Source: an uncultured Candidatus Melainabacteria bacterium
GTDB taxonomy: Bacteria; Cyanobacteriota; Vampirovibrionia; Gastranaerophilales; Gastranaerophilaceae
Direction: 5' to 3'
NCBI GenBank assembly: GCA_949398305.1
Contig: CASLVD010000005.1
Location: forward strand, 1-50,889
Length of the DNA stretch: 50,889 nt
The notes beneath the pieces were generated by a model. It did not search any database, was not told the origin of the DNA, and saw nothing but the letters and a program-made list of their open reading frames with translations. Shown piece by piece: positions 1 to 7,132 of the stretch (positions within the stretch are counted from its first letter, which is position 1; each line of letters begins with the position of its first letter). A program made the position numbers and the translations under genes.

Positions 1-28
1 CGCAGGTGATAGTGTAATAGGAGATTGA
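1..28 (+). other. possible last codons of an upstream gene
   Basis: One frame reads eight codons (AGDSVIGD) ending in TGA at 26-28, just before the trxB start. It could be the C-terminus of an upstream gene in the same operon, but the stretch is too short to identify and could be chance. Confidence 0.2.
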
Positions 29-34
29 GGATAA

Positions 35-976
35 ATGCAGATAAAAGAATTTGATACAGTGATTTTAGGCGGAGGCCCTGCGGGGTTTGCAGCAGGAATG
101 TATGCATCACGAGGAGCGGTTTCAACAGCTATTGTAGATATAAGTATGCTTGGCGGACAGCCTTCAAATTATCTTGAGTTGGAAAACTATCCCGGATTTT
201 CTTGTATCGGCGGATTTGAACTTATGGAAAAGTTCGAAGAACATGCTGATAAATTTGGAATAGAAAAGTTCCCGATGCAGGAAATAGAATCAATTGATTT
301 AGTATCAAGTCCGAAAGTTATTAAAACAAAAGAATTTCAATTTAATGCAAAAACAGTGATAATTGCAACAGGCGCAAAACCAATGAAGCTTGGAGTGCCG
401 GGAGAAGCAGAATTTGTCGGACGCGGGGTAAGTTATTGCGCAGTATGTGACGGCGCTTTTTATAAAGATAAAGTTGTAGCAGTTGTCGGCGGCGGTAATT
501 CTGCAGTTGAAGAAGCTATGTATCTGACAAAATTTGCTTCTAAAGTTTATTTAATTCATAGAAGAAATGAACTTCGTGCAGATAAAATTGTTCAAGAACG
601 AGCATTTAAGTGTGAAAAATTAGAATTTGTATGGGATTCTGTTGTTAAAGAAATTAAAGGCTCAGATTTGGTAAATACTATTGTTTTGGAAAATGTTAAA
701 TCAAATGAGAAATCTGAACTTTCTGTTAACGGAATTTTCCCATATATTGGTATAACTCCAAATGTTGAAGGATTTAGCGGACAAATTGCGCAGGATTCAC
801 GAGGTTTTATCATAACAGATGAAACCATGAAAACATCAATTGACGGTGTTTTTGCAATTGGTGACGTAAGAGTAACTCCTTTAAGGCAAGTTGTCACAGC
901 CGCATCTGATGGTGCTGTAGGTGCTGTTTATGCTGTAAAATACATTGAAGCCCTAAAAGAAGTTACTGTAAGCTAG
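35..976 (+). CDS. trxB: thioredoxin reductase
   Basis: FAD flavoprotein that passes electrons from NADPH to thioredoxin in the cytosol. The N-terminal FAD-binding loop GGGPAGFAA lies at about residues 12-20, the redox-active disulfide is CAVC (Cys135/Cys138), the second dinucleotide fold is GGGNSAVEEA at about 152-161, and the C-terminal FAD contact is AIGDVR near 275. At 313 aa it matches the low-molecular-weight TrxB family (310-320 aa). The start has a GAGG ribosome site a few bases upstream. The NADPH loop is followed by HRRNELRA, a pattern typical of true NADPH TrxB rather than ferredoxin-dependent forms. It ends only 2 bases before the convergent prepilin gene and no terminator hairpin is evident between them. 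Confidence 0.95.
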   Translation: MQIKEFDTVILGGGPAGFAAGMYASRGAVSTAIVDISMLGGQPSNYLELENYPGFSCIGGFELMEKFEEHADKFGIEKFPMQEIESIDLVSSPKVIKTKEFQFNAKTVIIATGAKPMKLGVPGEAEFVGRGVSYCAVCDGAFYKDKVVAVVGGGNSAVEEAMYLTKFASKVYLIHRRNELRADKIVQERAFKCEKLEFVWDSVVKEIKGSDLVNTIVLENVKSNEKSELSVNGIFPYIGITPNVEGFSGQIAQDSRGFIITDETMKTSIDGVFAIGDVRVTPLRQVVTAASDGAVGAVYAVKYIEALKEVTVS

Positions 977-978
977 TA

Positions 979-1659
979 TTATTTTAATTTTATAGCCTGT
1001 TTAAAGTAATCACTGTTTGATTTAGCTTTGATAGCACAAGATATACCATTGATATTATTTGAAACTTTGCTGTTACAATATTGGTTCAAGTCGGTATATA
1101 TTGTTCCGGGGCTGCCCATTGTTCTGAGTTCCCCATCTATAAATTGGAAAGTGAATAAATCGACTCCCCATCTGTTTGGTACATCCAAACCATTTAAATC
1201 TGCTGATAGCCAAACTCCATTTGTATTGTTTTCAAAAAATACAATAGTGCCATCCGGTAATACTATTTGACCATCATCCAATAAGCTCTCACTGATAGTT
1301 GATTTCCCGCTGTAATCTCTATATTTGTATGCTCTTGCATTATAACAAGGCGCGGTTCTGATATCCGGGTCTCCGTAGTTTCCGCCGACTCTGCCGCAAT
1401 TAGTTGTATTTGTCAGGTATTTCATAAATGTTTTATAAAAAGGTTGAGCATAAGGATATGAATTCGGGTCTAATGAAACATCATCCGCTTCCATTTGTTT
1501 AAATACCTGTTGAAGAACCGAATATGTTTTTAAAAATTTAGAATGAAGTCTTTGCGCTTTATAGTTATTAATAAGCCCCGGTATTGTAATTGCTGCAACT
1601 ACTCCGATAATGCCTAGGGTGATTAATACTTCTGCTAAGGTAAAACCTGGTTTTTTCAT
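979..1659 (-). CDS. prepilin-type (type IV pilin/pseudopilin-like) protein
   Basis: A 226-aa protein that begins MKKPGFTLAEVLITLG: a short basic leader, Gly/Phe prepilin peptidase site, Glu at +5, then a hydrophobic helix ending near IPGLINNYKAQ. This is the N-methylation/cleavage signature of type IV pilins and type II secretion pseudopilins. The mature part has at least four Cys residues and a WGVDLFTFQFIDG-like stretch resembling the C-terminal beta region of minor pilins. Many such genes occur in gut Melainabacteria. The start at 1659 is chosen because AAGGAG sits five bases upstream and the leader fits; a longer reading back to 1788 would add 43 residues overlapping the divergent gene. 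Role could be pilus, secretion or DNA uptake; the sequence does not say which. Confidence 0.85.
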   Translation of the reverse strand: MKKPGFTLAEVLITLGIIGVVAAITIPGLINNYKAQRLHSKFLKTYSVLQQVFKQMEADDVSLDPNSYPYAQPFYKTFMKYLTNTTNCGRVGGNYGDPDIRTAPCYNARAYKYRDYSGKSTISESLLDDGQIVLPDGTIVFFENNTNGVWLSADLNGLDVPNRWGVDLFTFQFIDGELRTMGSPGTIYTDLNQYCNSKVSNNINGISCAIKAKSNSDYFKQAIKLK

Positions 1660-1679
1660 ACATTCTCCTTTTTTATATT

Positions 1680-1697
1680 TTAGGTATACATGCCTAA
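1680..1697. promoter_or_regulatory. candidate operator (imperfect palindrome TTAGG-N8-CCTAA)
   Basis: TTAGGTATACATGCCTAA has perfect 5-bp arms and lies between the divergent prepilin and XRE genes. Relative to the best prepilin promoter (-10 at 1706-1711) it covers roughly +2 to +19, a usual repressor position. That the neighbouring XRE protein binds it is inference. Confidence 0.4.
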
Positions 1698-1705
1698 CAA
1701 CTAAA

Positions 1706-1734
1706 ATTATATCACTCATAATTAAAGTATGCAA
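1706..1734 (-). promoter_or_regulatory. sigma70-type promoter of the prepilin gene
   Basis: On the minus strand TTGCAT (1729-1734) and TATAAT (1706-1711) are separated by exactly 17 bp. Transcription would start near 1699, leaving about 40 nt of leader containing AAGGAG. The -35 box overlaps the first codons of the XRE gene. Confidence 0.55.
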
Positions 1735-2004
1735 TATAAGAACGAAAAGACTTTGATATATATAAAAACTTTGGGGAAAATAATTCATGAAAAACGCTTG
1801 AAATTTAGCGAAAAATCCCGTTATAATTTTTGTAACTCTTATGAACTGGATTCAACAAATTTACGCAGAATTGAAAACGGAGAAATTGAACCTAAAATTA
1901 CAATGCTTTTAAGAGTTGCTGAAGCTCTTGGTATTCCGCTGTCAGAGTTGATAAAAGATGTTGAAGCCGAGCTCGGCGATGATTTTCATGTTATTGAACA
2001 ATAG
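1729..2004 (+). CDS. small XRE-family helix-turn-helix regulator
   Basis: A 91-aa protein made almost entirely of one HTH_3/XRE (Cro/C1-type) domain: LGKIIHEKRLKFSE as helix 1, the LDSTNLRRIENGEIEP recognition region, and LLRVAEALGIPLSELI as closing helices. The last 15 residues are acidic. No Shine-Dalgarno sequence precedes the ATG, so either the message is leaderless or translation begins at an in-frame TTG (1753 or 1771). It is divergent from the prepilin gene with a 69-bp gap that holds a palindrome and a promoter, so it most simply regulates itself and/or that gene. DNA binding is well supported; the target is inferred. Confidence 0.8.
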   Translation: MQYKNEKTLIYIKTLGKIIHEKRLKFSEKSRYNFCNSYELDSTNLRRIENGEIEPKITMLLRVAEALGIPLSELIKDVEAELGDDFHVIEQ

Positions 2005-2127
2005 AATGATGTAAAGAAGATATTAATATTATGTTCAGGATATAAAGATTATGTAAGGAAATCTAATTTTGCATATTTTTTAAATTATAATAATAATGTA
2101 AATAAGATTTAAATGGAGAAAAGAAAT

Positions 2128-2409
2128 ATGCAATCATTAAATGAAATTCTTTCAGAACTTGAAAATGCTGATAATAATACAAAAAATAAATTAGAAAACG
2201 AACTTGTAAGTATCGGTGATTCTGTTGTTCCTCAATTAGTTGATCAATTACAAGTTGTAAGAGGTGTAAAAAGAGGTGTTGTTGCAATGACTCTTATCCG
2301 CCTTGGCGATGTTTCTGTTAAGTACTTAAAACAAGCAGCTCAAGATAATAAAGATTTTGAATGGGTTGCACAATATCTTATCAGAGAAATCAAAGGATTA
2401 GCAGCATAA
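2128..2409 (+). CDS. small HEAT-repeat-like protein
   Basis: About 93 aa, all helical in appearance: an N-terminal SLNEILSELENADN segment followed by two helix pairs (LVSIGDSVVPQLVDQL and VAMTLIRLGDVSVKYLKQAA) with the spacing of HEAT/armadillo units. Such proteins are protein-protein adaptors; no catalytic motif is visible. The start at 2128 is preferred to the ATG at 2113 because GGAG lies nine bases before it, while the earlier ATG has no ribosome site. The gene stands alone with its own terminator. Function unknown. Confidence 0.7.
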   Translation: MQSLNEILSELENADNNTKNKLENELVSIGDSVVPQLVDQLQVVRGVKRGVVAMTLIRLGDVSVKYLKQAAQDNKDFEWVAQYLIREIKGLAA

Positions 2410-2428
2410 GTTATAAATTTTTAAAATA

Positions 2429-2472
2429 AAAGGAAGGGTTGATTAAGGTAATATCAATCCTTTCTTTTTTTT
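2429..2472 (+). terminator. rho-independent terminator after the HEAT-like gene
   Basis: Arms of about 15 bp (AAAGGAAGGGTTGAT against ATCAATCCTTTCTTT, with G-T pairs) enclose a short loop and run into a T tract ending just before the patatin gene. Confidence 0.75.
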
Positions 2473-2487
2473 GATAGAATAGGTTTT

Positions 2488-3690
2488 ATGAGAGAGCACA
2501 GCAATTTTAAATATACATGTTTATTTGGCGGCGGAGCAATACGTGGTGCGGCGCATGTCGGGGTGCTGAATGCACTAAAAGATTTAAATATAGAGTTAAC
2601 AACCCTTGCAGGTTCTTCGGTCGGTGCTATGGTTGCGGCTTTGTATGCGGTTGGATATTCTCCGGACGAATTATCGGAAGTATTTTTGTCTGTGAATTTT
2701 GAGCTTTTTAGAGATATTTCACTGGGATTTAATCAAAAATTCGCTTTAAGTAAGGGGGAAATCTTTTTGGAATGGCTTAGAGAGCTTATTGAACGTAAGT
2801 TTTACGGCGAAAATTATACCAAAGGGCAGTGTGAGCCTGTTACTTTCAAAGATTTAAATAAGAATTTAATTATAATCACAACTAATATGAAGGATTTTTC
2901 CTGTAAAGAATTTTCAAATTTTGAAACTCCTGATTTTGAAGTCGCGATGGCGGTTAGGATTTCTTGCTGCATGCCTGGCTTGATGCGTGCAGTGACACTT
3001 GAAGATGAATTGCTTGTTGACGGTGATTTAATGAAAGGTAAACCTATGTGGTCGCTTTCTAAAAATATTCAAAATTGCCCTGACAGGATTCTTGAAGTGC
3101 GTTTGGAAGGTTCTTTTGCTGGTTCTGATCAAAGTCCGATTGAATATGTAAATGGCATGTACACTTGTATGACTTCATCTGAAACGTCATTTATCAGTAA
3201 ACTCTACGGAAAGCGTGACCGATATGATTATCTTATAATTGATACAGGAGATGTCGTTGTTGTTGATTTTAATTACCCCGGTGAAAAACGTCAGGCTATT
3301 ATTGATGACGGGTACAAGCAGACTTTATCGTATTTTAAAGAAAAAATTCTGTCCAAAAAACATGATATCTTTGAAATTTATTCGCAAATTCTTGATAAAT
3401 TAAAACAGATTCAAGGTTTTTTGCTAAGAAAAAAATATTTAGCTGTAAAAACCTCTATAGCAGACCTTTTTATCTATCTTTCAACTGTAAAAGATGTGAT
3501 TGATTCTGATTTATTTGAAGCAATTTATCTGTTTCAAAAGCTGGTTTATGCAAATGTTAAATCAGGATTACTGGGACGTTCATCCTGTACAAATTCAGAT
3601 ACTGTAAGAAATTCTCTCAAAGCAATAACAGCAGATGTTCAACTGAGGGTAACAGAAATTGAAAAATATATAACCAAATTTTCTGTTTGA
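2488..3690 (+). CDS. patatin-like phospholipase
   Basis: A 400-aa serine lipid acyl hydrolase of the patatin/RssA type. The glycine-rich oxyanion loop GGGAIRG is at residues 14-20, the nucleophile elbow GSSVG puts the catalytic serine at 44, and the dyad aspartate is Asp178 in VDGDLMKG. The patatin domain fills roughly residues 8-280. Residues 285-400 form an extra predominantly helical region with no recognised motif, so the protein is longer than bacterial RssA (about 300 aa). No signal peptide is seen, so a cytoplasmic or membrane-edge role is likely; substrate unknown. Its TGA stop overlaps the -35 box of the following tRNA-Leu promoter. Confidence 0.88.
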   Translation: MREHSNFKYTCLFGGGAIRGAAHVGVLNALKDLNIELTTLAGSSVGAMVAALYAVGYSPDELSEVFLSVNFELFRDISLGFNQKFALSKGEIFLEWLRELIERKFYGENYTKGQCEPVTFKDLNKNLIIITTNMKDFSCKEFSNFETPDFEVAMAVRISCCMPGLMRAVTLEDELLVDGDLMKGKPMWSLSKNIQNCPDRILEVRLEGSFAGSDQSPIEYVNGMYTCMTSSETSFISKLYGKRDRYDYLIIDTGDVVVVDFNYPGEKRQAIIDDGYKQTLSYFKEKILSKKHDIFEIYSQILDKLKQIQGFLLRKKYLAVKTSIADLFIYLSTVKDVIDSDLFEAIYLFQKLVYANVKSGLLGRSSCTNSDTVRNSLKAITADVQLRVTEIEKYITKFSV

Positions 3691-3715
3691 CAATAAGAAA
3701 TGTTTGTTATACTAT
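3687..3715 (+). promoter_or_regulatory. sigma70-type promoter of tRNA-Leu
   Basis: A perfect TTGACA (3687-3692), 17-bp spacer and TACTAT (3710-3715) put the start of transcription about 12-15 nt before the mature tRNA. The -35 hexamer overlaps the patatin stop codon. Confidence 0.8.
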
Positions 3716-3735
3716 AAAAAGGTAGCCGAACACTT

Positions 3736-3822
3736 GCTCCAGTGGCGGAATCGGTAGACGCGTTGGACTTAAAATCCAATTGGGCGTATAACCCAGTGCC
3801 AGTTCAAGTCTGGCCTGGAGCA
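3736..3822 (+). tRNA. tRNA-Leu (anticodon TAA)
   Basis: An 87-nt class II tRNA: 7-bp acceptor stem GCTCCAG/CTGGAGC, D arm with GGTAGACG, anticodon stem TTGGA/TCCAA around loop CTTAAAA (anticodon TAA, reads UUA/UUG), a long variable arm (GGGCGTATAACCC) and a T arm with TTCAAGT. Discriminator A73; the CCA end is not encoded and must be added. It has its own strong promoter and terminator. Confidence 0.97.
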
Positions 3823-3831
3823 TATTTAAAA

Positions 3832-3860
3832 AGACCCACGCAAGTGGGTCTTTTTTTTTT
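3832..3860 (+). terminator. terminator of tRNA-Leu
   Basis: An 8-bp stem AGACCCAC/GTGGGTCT with a GCAA tetraloop is followed by about nine T. A near-identical copy recurs at 3977-4003. Confidence 0.9.
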
Positions 3861-3950
3861 ACGGCCATCCTTTCCTTCCAGTTCAGCTGGTCGCTTCGCG
3901 CCTGCGCATACAAGCTCACAAGGCTCATAAATTCGCCTGTTCGTTTTGTA
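3861..3950 (+). other. G+C-richer spacer between the two tRNA-Leu 3'-end copies
   Basis: Ninety bases with composition unlike the AT-rich surroundings (for example GTCGCTTCGCGCCTGCGC). No open frame or tRNA body is recognisable. It contains AAGGCTCAT (3920-3928), also present at the same relative place beside tRNA-Arg. It is read as the interior of an insertion remnant. Confidence 0.45.
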
Positions 3951-4003
3951 AAGTCTGGCCTGGAGCATATTTAAAAAGACCCACGTAAGTGGGTCTTTTT
4001 TTT
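3951..4003 (+). repeat. partial duplicate of the tRNA-Leu 3' end and its terminator
   Basis: Fifty-three bases identical to 3806-3858 except one C-to-T change in the hairpin loop. The copy begins in the T loop (AAGTCTGGCCTGGAGCA), runs through the acceptor strand and trailer, and includes a full second terminator (3977-4003). The rest of the tRNA is absent, so this is a 3'-end duplication, the pattern left by insertion at a tRNA gene. Confidence 0.9.
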
Positions 4004-4044
4004 AGTGTTATTATCTACTGGCAATAGATTCAATCAGAAAATAT

Positions 4045-5166
4045 TTATTTATAATAAATTCCTGCGTACTTTTTTCTCAATTCATTGTAGTTTGTGCGAA
4101 AGTTACTCATAACACGGTTTACGTACTGCTTATTTTCGACAATTATTTCCGTGAAATTCTTATTAAACATATTATTAATGGATGTGAAATCAAACATATT
4201 TTCTTCAAATGTTTTATTCGGATTCATGTTTGCACATCTTGAAATCTCTTCAACCTGTTCTTCTTCTGTAATAGTTATGAATCTCATTGATTCCGGATAA
4301 ATTACAACCTGATTCCCGGCACCCATGATTGTTATAACATCTGTAAATCCTGAACGAAGTGTTATATTTGAATGACATAATGTCGCAAAATAACATTGTT
4401 CTATCAATGGCAAAAATACAGATTCAAAATCCTTATAATCAGGACTTTTACTGTTAAAAACTACTTTATAGCCTTCTTGTTCGAGCTGTTTTGCTATTGT
4501 AATCCAGAATTGATAACTTATTTCTCTTTCGTCAAATGAATGAGCATGAGGTGTAATCATTATTACTTCTTTGCCTTCTGAAACTTCATCAAAAATATCT
4601 TCAACTTTGCTTTTTATTTTTCTGGTTAAATTTAATTTTGAAAATTGTGGTACTGCAAGTTGAAGCATTTTTATGTATACTTCATAGAAGTTTCTTGATT
4701 TATCGTTTTCAGCTTCTTTAAATACGTGGTGTGATAATTCATAAATATGACCTTTTTTAAGACCGGCTTTATTGTGTTTGCAGTATGGTCTGTCTGTTGT
4801 GCAAAGACTGTAGTAAATATCTAAAGGAATTGGCAAAATCTCATCTGCAAAATCAAATGCTTTGAGAAATTCAAGCTGGCTTTTATTTGCGTAAAAAATT
4901 AAAATATTTCCGCCTTTTTCTCTTTTGAATTGTTCAAGCATTGCACATGCCATCATAAAATCGCCCCACGGCCAAAAAGGTACAAAAATCCAATAATCTT
5001 GGTATTCTTCTTCAATTATTTGCTTGAAATTTTCAATAGCCGGCGGAATAAAAATATCATCAAGAAAATGTTTTACCCATGATCTTGCCGGTCTATATGG
5101 AATTAGTGCCGCTATTGTTTTTTTTATAATTTTATTTGCAAGTAAAAGTATTTGATAGTTTTCCAC
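4045..5166 (-). CDS. glycosyltransferase-like protein (GT-B/family 9-like)
   Basis: A 373-aa protein closing the glycan operon. The C-terminal half looks like a GT-B nucleotide-sugar domain: MITPHAHSFDE, then KLEQEGYKVVFNSK-type helix-strand units, and a LRSGFTDVITIMG loop followed by VIYPES, comparable to the acceptor-end motifs of heptosyltransferase-like (GT9) enzymes. The N-terminal half has FVPFWPWGDFMMACAMLEQF, resembling the GD loop of GT9 proteins. Start is GTG at 5166, immediately after the stop of the epimerase-like gene, indicating translational coupling. A related protein is encoded at 8639-9757. Donor and acceptor cannot be inferred; the family call is moderate. Confidence 0.6.
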   Translation of the reverse strand: MENYQILLLANKIIKKTIAALIPYRPARSWVKHFLDDIFIPPAIENFKQIIEEEYQDYWIFVPFWPWGDFMMACAMLEQFKREKGGNILIFYANKSQLEFLKAFDFADEILPIPLDIYYSLCTTDRPYCKHNKAGLKKGHIYELSHHVFKEAENDKSRNFYEVYIKMLQLAVPQFSKLNLTRKIKSKVEDIFDEVSEGKEVIMITPHAHSFDEREISYQFWITIAKQLEQEGYKVVFNSKSPDYKDFESVFLPLIEQCYFATLCHSNITLRSGFTDVITIMGAGNQVVIYPESMRFITITEEEQVEEISRCANMNPNKTFEENMFDFTSINNMFNKNFTEIIVENKQYVNRVMSNFRTNYNELRKKYAGIYYK

Positions 5167-5829
5167 CTAAACACCCTCATATACATAATTGATTGATTTT
5201 ATTGCGTCTTTGAATGTTGTATCTTTTCTAAACAGAGTTGCTGTTCCAAGGATAAATCCTTTGACTCCGCGCGGATTCCAAAATTGAATTCTTTCTTTGG
5301 TTACAGCTCCATCTAAAAATATTTCAAAATTATACCTATTTTTTAGCATTAATAATCTTTGGATTTTATCATCCACATAGGGAAGATATTTCCTGCCCGC
5401 ATGGCCGGGGTTGACTCCTAAAACCAGTACCCTGTCTACTGTATTTAACAGCTCTTCTATGCTTGAAAGAGATGTTCCGGGATTTATTGCAATTCCTGCG
5501 ATTGCTCCTGCATTATGTATTTTTTCAATTGTTGTAGCAGGATCAGGATCAACTTCAGGGTGGATATAAATAATATCAATTCCAAGCCTGAAAAGGATAT
5601 CAAGATAATTGTAAGGTTTTCTTACCATAAGATGAGCATCGACGGTTTTGTTTGTAAGTTGTTTAATAAATGCCATATCCTGATATCCCATGCCGAAATT
5701 ATCAACAAAACTTCCGTCCATAATATCTATATGAAAAGAATCTATTCCGGCATTTTCAAGCTCTGTTACTTCTTTTTCTAAGTTTGCATAATTCGCACAC
5801 ATCATTGATGCAGATAATTCTATATTCAT
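5167..5829 (-). CDS. ribulose-phosphate 3-epimerase family protein
   Basis: A 220-aa TIM-barrel epimerase (PF00834). The metal and catalytic residues of Rpe are present: Ser near residue 6-8 in LSAS, His33 and Asp35 in HIDIMDG, His66 in DAHLMV, and Asp173 in FLDGAV, where the usual DGG is DGA. The phosphate loop GVNPGHAGRKYLP replaces the usual NPGFGGQ, hinting at a changed substrate. It overlaps the ManA-like gene by 4 bp (ATGA) inside the glycan operon, so it more likely makes a sugar phosphate for a surface polymer than serves the pentose phosphate pathway. It could still be the cell's only Rpe; a second copy elsewhere would settle this. Confidence 0.75.
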   Translation of the reverse strand: MNIELSASMMCANYANLEKEVTELENAGIDSFHIDIMDGSFVDNFGMGYQDMAFIKQLTNKTVDAHLMVRKPYNYLDILFRLGIDIIYIHPEVDPDPATTIEKIHNAGAIAGIAINPGTSLSSIEELLNTVDRVLVLGVNPGHAGRKYLPYVDDKIQRLLMLKNRYNFEIFLDGAVTKERIQFWNPRGVKGFILGTATLFRKDTTFKDAIKSINYVYEGV

Positions 5830-6737
5830 TCGTTATTTTCTCCTGTAATTGGTCTTGCTGTAATAAATGTCATTCTATTATTGAAATTAGTTTCTTCATC
5901 AGGTTCTAGTATTATAGTTGTACCCGTTTTTACAGGTAAACCTTCAAGCAGACTTTCGCCCATAAGTATTGTTATGCATTCAATTGTATTTGAATTGTTT
6001 TTATATGTTGTTGAATTCTCAAATAACCTTGTAGAATAAAGTCTTTCTTTTATTTCTTCATTATTGTATTTGCGAACTTTTGATTTTAATTTAGGATTTA
6101 TTGCTTTTAATGCTTTTTCAATGTGCAGTTCTCTTGTATTGCCGTTTTTATCTTTTCTGTCAAAATCATAAAATCTGTATGTAAGATTACAGTTTTCTTC
6201 GATTTCATAGAATAGTGCCCCGTGGGTTGCGGCATGCATTGTACCTTGTTCAACAAAAACATAATCACCTTTTTCGACTTGAAGGTGGTCAATAACATCT
6301 TCTTCTATTCGTTTCTCTTTAATTTTTTCTTCAATTTCTTTTGTTGAATCTACTTTACAACCGTTGTACAGCCATCTATTTGTTGGTGGTTCAATGAAAT
6401 ACCAGGATTCGTTTTTCCCGAATTCTCTGTTTTCGATATTAAGTGCACATTTATCATCAGGATGCACCTGAATACTTAAATCTTCTTTCGGGTCTACAAG
6501 CGCTATTACAAACGGAAATTGATTAAATTTATCCATGCCAAATTTAGATTTGGTGTTATCAAAATATTCTTTGAAGGTTTTACCCTTATATTCGCCGTTT
6601 AAAATACGGCTTTCAAATTCTCCGTTAGAAACAAGAGAATACAGGTGACCTAGTTTTGAATGTTTTTCTGGAGCGAAAGGAAGTAATTTTTCTCCGCCCC
6701 AGATTGTTTCATGTGATACGGGTTCAAGTATTAACAT
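5826..6737 (-). CDS. manA: type I mannose-6-phosphate isomerase-like protein
   Basis: A 303-aa cupin-type sugar phosphate isomerase of the short Bacillus-like class. Visible landmarks: WGGEKL near the N-terminus, IQVHPDD (Zn-binding His), GKNESWYFI (Zn-binding Glu), and GTMHAA (Zn-binding His). It interconverts mannose-6-phosphate and fructose-6-phosphate, feeding GDP-mannose or related sugars. The start at 6737 has AGGAG eight bases upstream. It lies between a HAD phosphatase gene and an epimerase-like gene in a polysaccharide operon, so a related aldose/ketose substrate is possible. Confidence 0.8.
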   Translation of the reverse strand: MLILEPVSHETIWGGEKLLPFAPEKHSKLGHLYSLVSNGEFESRILNGEYKGKTFKEYFDNTKSKFGMDKFNQFPFVIALVDPKEDLSIQVHPDDKCALNIENREFGKNESWYFIEPPTNRWLYNGCKVDSTKEIEEKIKEKRIEEDVIDHLQVEKGDYVFVEQGTMHAATHGALFYEIEENCNLTYRFYDFDRKDKNGNTRELHIEKALKAINPKLKSKVRKYNNEEIKERLYSTRLFENSTTYKNNSNTIECITILMGESLLEGLPVKTGTTIILEPDEETNFNNRMTFITARPITGENNE

Positions 6738-6745
6738 ATTTACTC

Positions 6746-7132
6746 CTATAAATTTTCATCTAATTCAATATTGATATTATTAAAACCTTCGTTACGATTT
6801 GGGCATAAGGCATATGCACATTTTAGTCCTGAGGGTTTGTTATCATTTATCAAAATTCTTTCGCCCATCGGCATTTCAAAAAGAATTCTGTCGTATCTTA
6901 TGTTATTTTCTTTTAGAAATTTTTCAGTTTTATCTTTTGCTGCGGTTTCTCTTGCTGTCATAATTATTACAAAATCGTCTTCCGGAATTGATTGAAGAAA
7001 TTCTTTCGCTCCGTCAAGAAATCTATCTTCTCCGGTTTTGTAACCGTTATGAACAACAAGTGTGCCGTCAAAGTCAAAAATCCATGTTTTATTAAGCGTT
7101 GATAGTTTCAAAGTATTCTCTTTTAAAAGCAT
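6746..7132 (-). CDS. small HAD-superfamily phosphatase
   Basis: A 128-aa minimal HAD hydrolase with motif I FDFDGT (nucleophile Asp20, general acid Asp22), motif II in IIMTARE (Thr), a Lys in the KTEKFLKENNI region, and acidic motif INDNKPSG near 95-100. Minimal HAD phosphatases of this size act on small sugar or polyol phosphates, such as in activated-heptose or capsule precursor synthesis. The ATG at 7132 has an excellent AAGGAG site and makes the gene overlap the preceding nucleotidyltransferase gene by 41 bp, so the two products are probably made in step. Substrate unknown. Confidence 0.75.
   Translation of the reverse strand: MLLKENTLKLSTLNKTWIFDFDGTLVVHNGYKTGEDRFLDGAKEFLQSIPEDDFVIIMTARETAAKDKTEKFLKENNIRYDRILFEMPMGERILINDNKPSGLKCAYALCPNRNEGFNNINIELDENL

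Noticed and set aside
1672-1700. Second promoter candidate for the prepilin gene (TTGTTA-17-TATAAA, minus strand)
   Set aside because: Transcription would start at about 1665, inside the AAGGAG site, removing the ribosome site; the promoter at 1706-1734 is better placed.
3742-3930. Open frame of 62 codons across tRNA-Leu
   Set aside because: It is the tRNA read as protein; it includes the tRNA body and terminator and has no ribosome site.
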